Positions 19,925-20,006 of a stretch of DNA of 20,006 nt are shown here, in pieces. The stretch covers positions 1 to 20,006 of the forward strand of contig JACRDX010000049.1 of the NCBI GenBank assembly GCA_016212745.1, given 5' to 3'. This DNA comes from Candidatus Falkowiibacteriota bacterium. GTDB lineage: Bacteria > Patescibacteriota > Patescibacteriia > UBA11705 > JACRDX01. Under the pieces are notes generated by a model. It was not told the origin of the DNA. It saw nothing but the letters and a program-made list of their open reading frames with translations, and did no database searches. The number at the start of each line of letters is the position of its first letter. Positions within the stretch are counted from its first letter, which is position 1. A program made the translations under genes and the position numbers.

Positions 19925-20005
19925 TCATTTTTCTTGCGGCGCAAGGATTAAATAACCGACAACAGTTGTCAGCAAAACACCGCTATACATTGAGGACAAG
20001 TAGTG
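19925..20005 (-). CDS. Possible C-terminal end of a leftward membrane protein (cut by the window edge)
   Basis: One minus-strand frame is open from the window edge to TGA at 19927-19925 and reads HYLSSMYSGVLLTTVVGYLI... ending LAPQEK. It contains a hydrophobic helix (about 8-22) and a polar tail, like the end of a membrane protein. Too short to assign; it could be a chance frame. Confidence 0.35.
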   Translation of the reverse strand, partial: HYLSSMYSGVLLTTVVGYLILAPQEK

Positions 20006-20006
20006 A

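Overview
The window reads as a chromosomal segment of a Candidate Phyla Radiation (Patescibacteria, probably Parcubacteria-like) bacterium. This is inference from style and content. The genome is AT-rich, genes are short and tightly packed, many lack a Shine-Dalgarno (SD) site, RNase Y stands beside YmdB, intergenic repeats are abundant, and there are small proteins I cannot match to known families. TGA acts as an ordinary stop (for example at the end of the upstream glycosyltransferase), so the genetic code looks standard.

Layout. 56-673 (-): a HicB/HicA-type toxin-antitoxin pair in antitoxin-first order. 810-1241 (+): a four-helix membrane protein with a near-consensus promoter. 1347-4683 (-): gyrA, preceded by an unlisted 48-residue membrane peptide and a metallo-beta-lactamase-fold hydrolase, likely one operon. 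4951-6039 (+): a four-domain S1 protein. 6049-8498 (-): two overlapping family-4 glycosyltransferase genes that carry in-frame palindromic repeat insertions. 8680-8935 (-): a complete small transcription unit (promoter, SD, 45-codon ORF, terminator). 9295-12299 (+): rny, then ymdB and an HU gene. 12351-14063 (-): a PilB/GspE ATPase. 14362-16336 (+): a membrane-anchored coiled-coil protein and ychF. 16389-18887 (-): groES, groEL and a pyruvoyl-type AdoMet decarboxylase homologue. 19170-19862 (+): tandem paralogous Cys-motif small proteins. The last 80 bases hold the probable 3' end of a leftward gene.

Most genes are housekeeping: DNA topology, translation, mRNA decay, nucleoid structure and protein folding. 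The glycosyltransferases suggest surface glycan assembly, and the ATPase suggests type IV pili.

The most unusual feature is the repeat ecology. At least four repeat types occur: AT-rich imperfect hairpins directly upstream of start codons, CTACGGAT-type runs, GC-rich or GTAGAGACG palindromes, and a 19-bp-arm element present three times around groES/groEL and rny. Several have entered the glycosyltransferase reading frames without breaking them. I saw no CRISPR array, rRNA, tRNA or transposase. No clearly new multi-gene system is proven; the best candidates for novelty are the in-frame repeat insertions, the 45-codon unit and the paired Cys-motif proteins.
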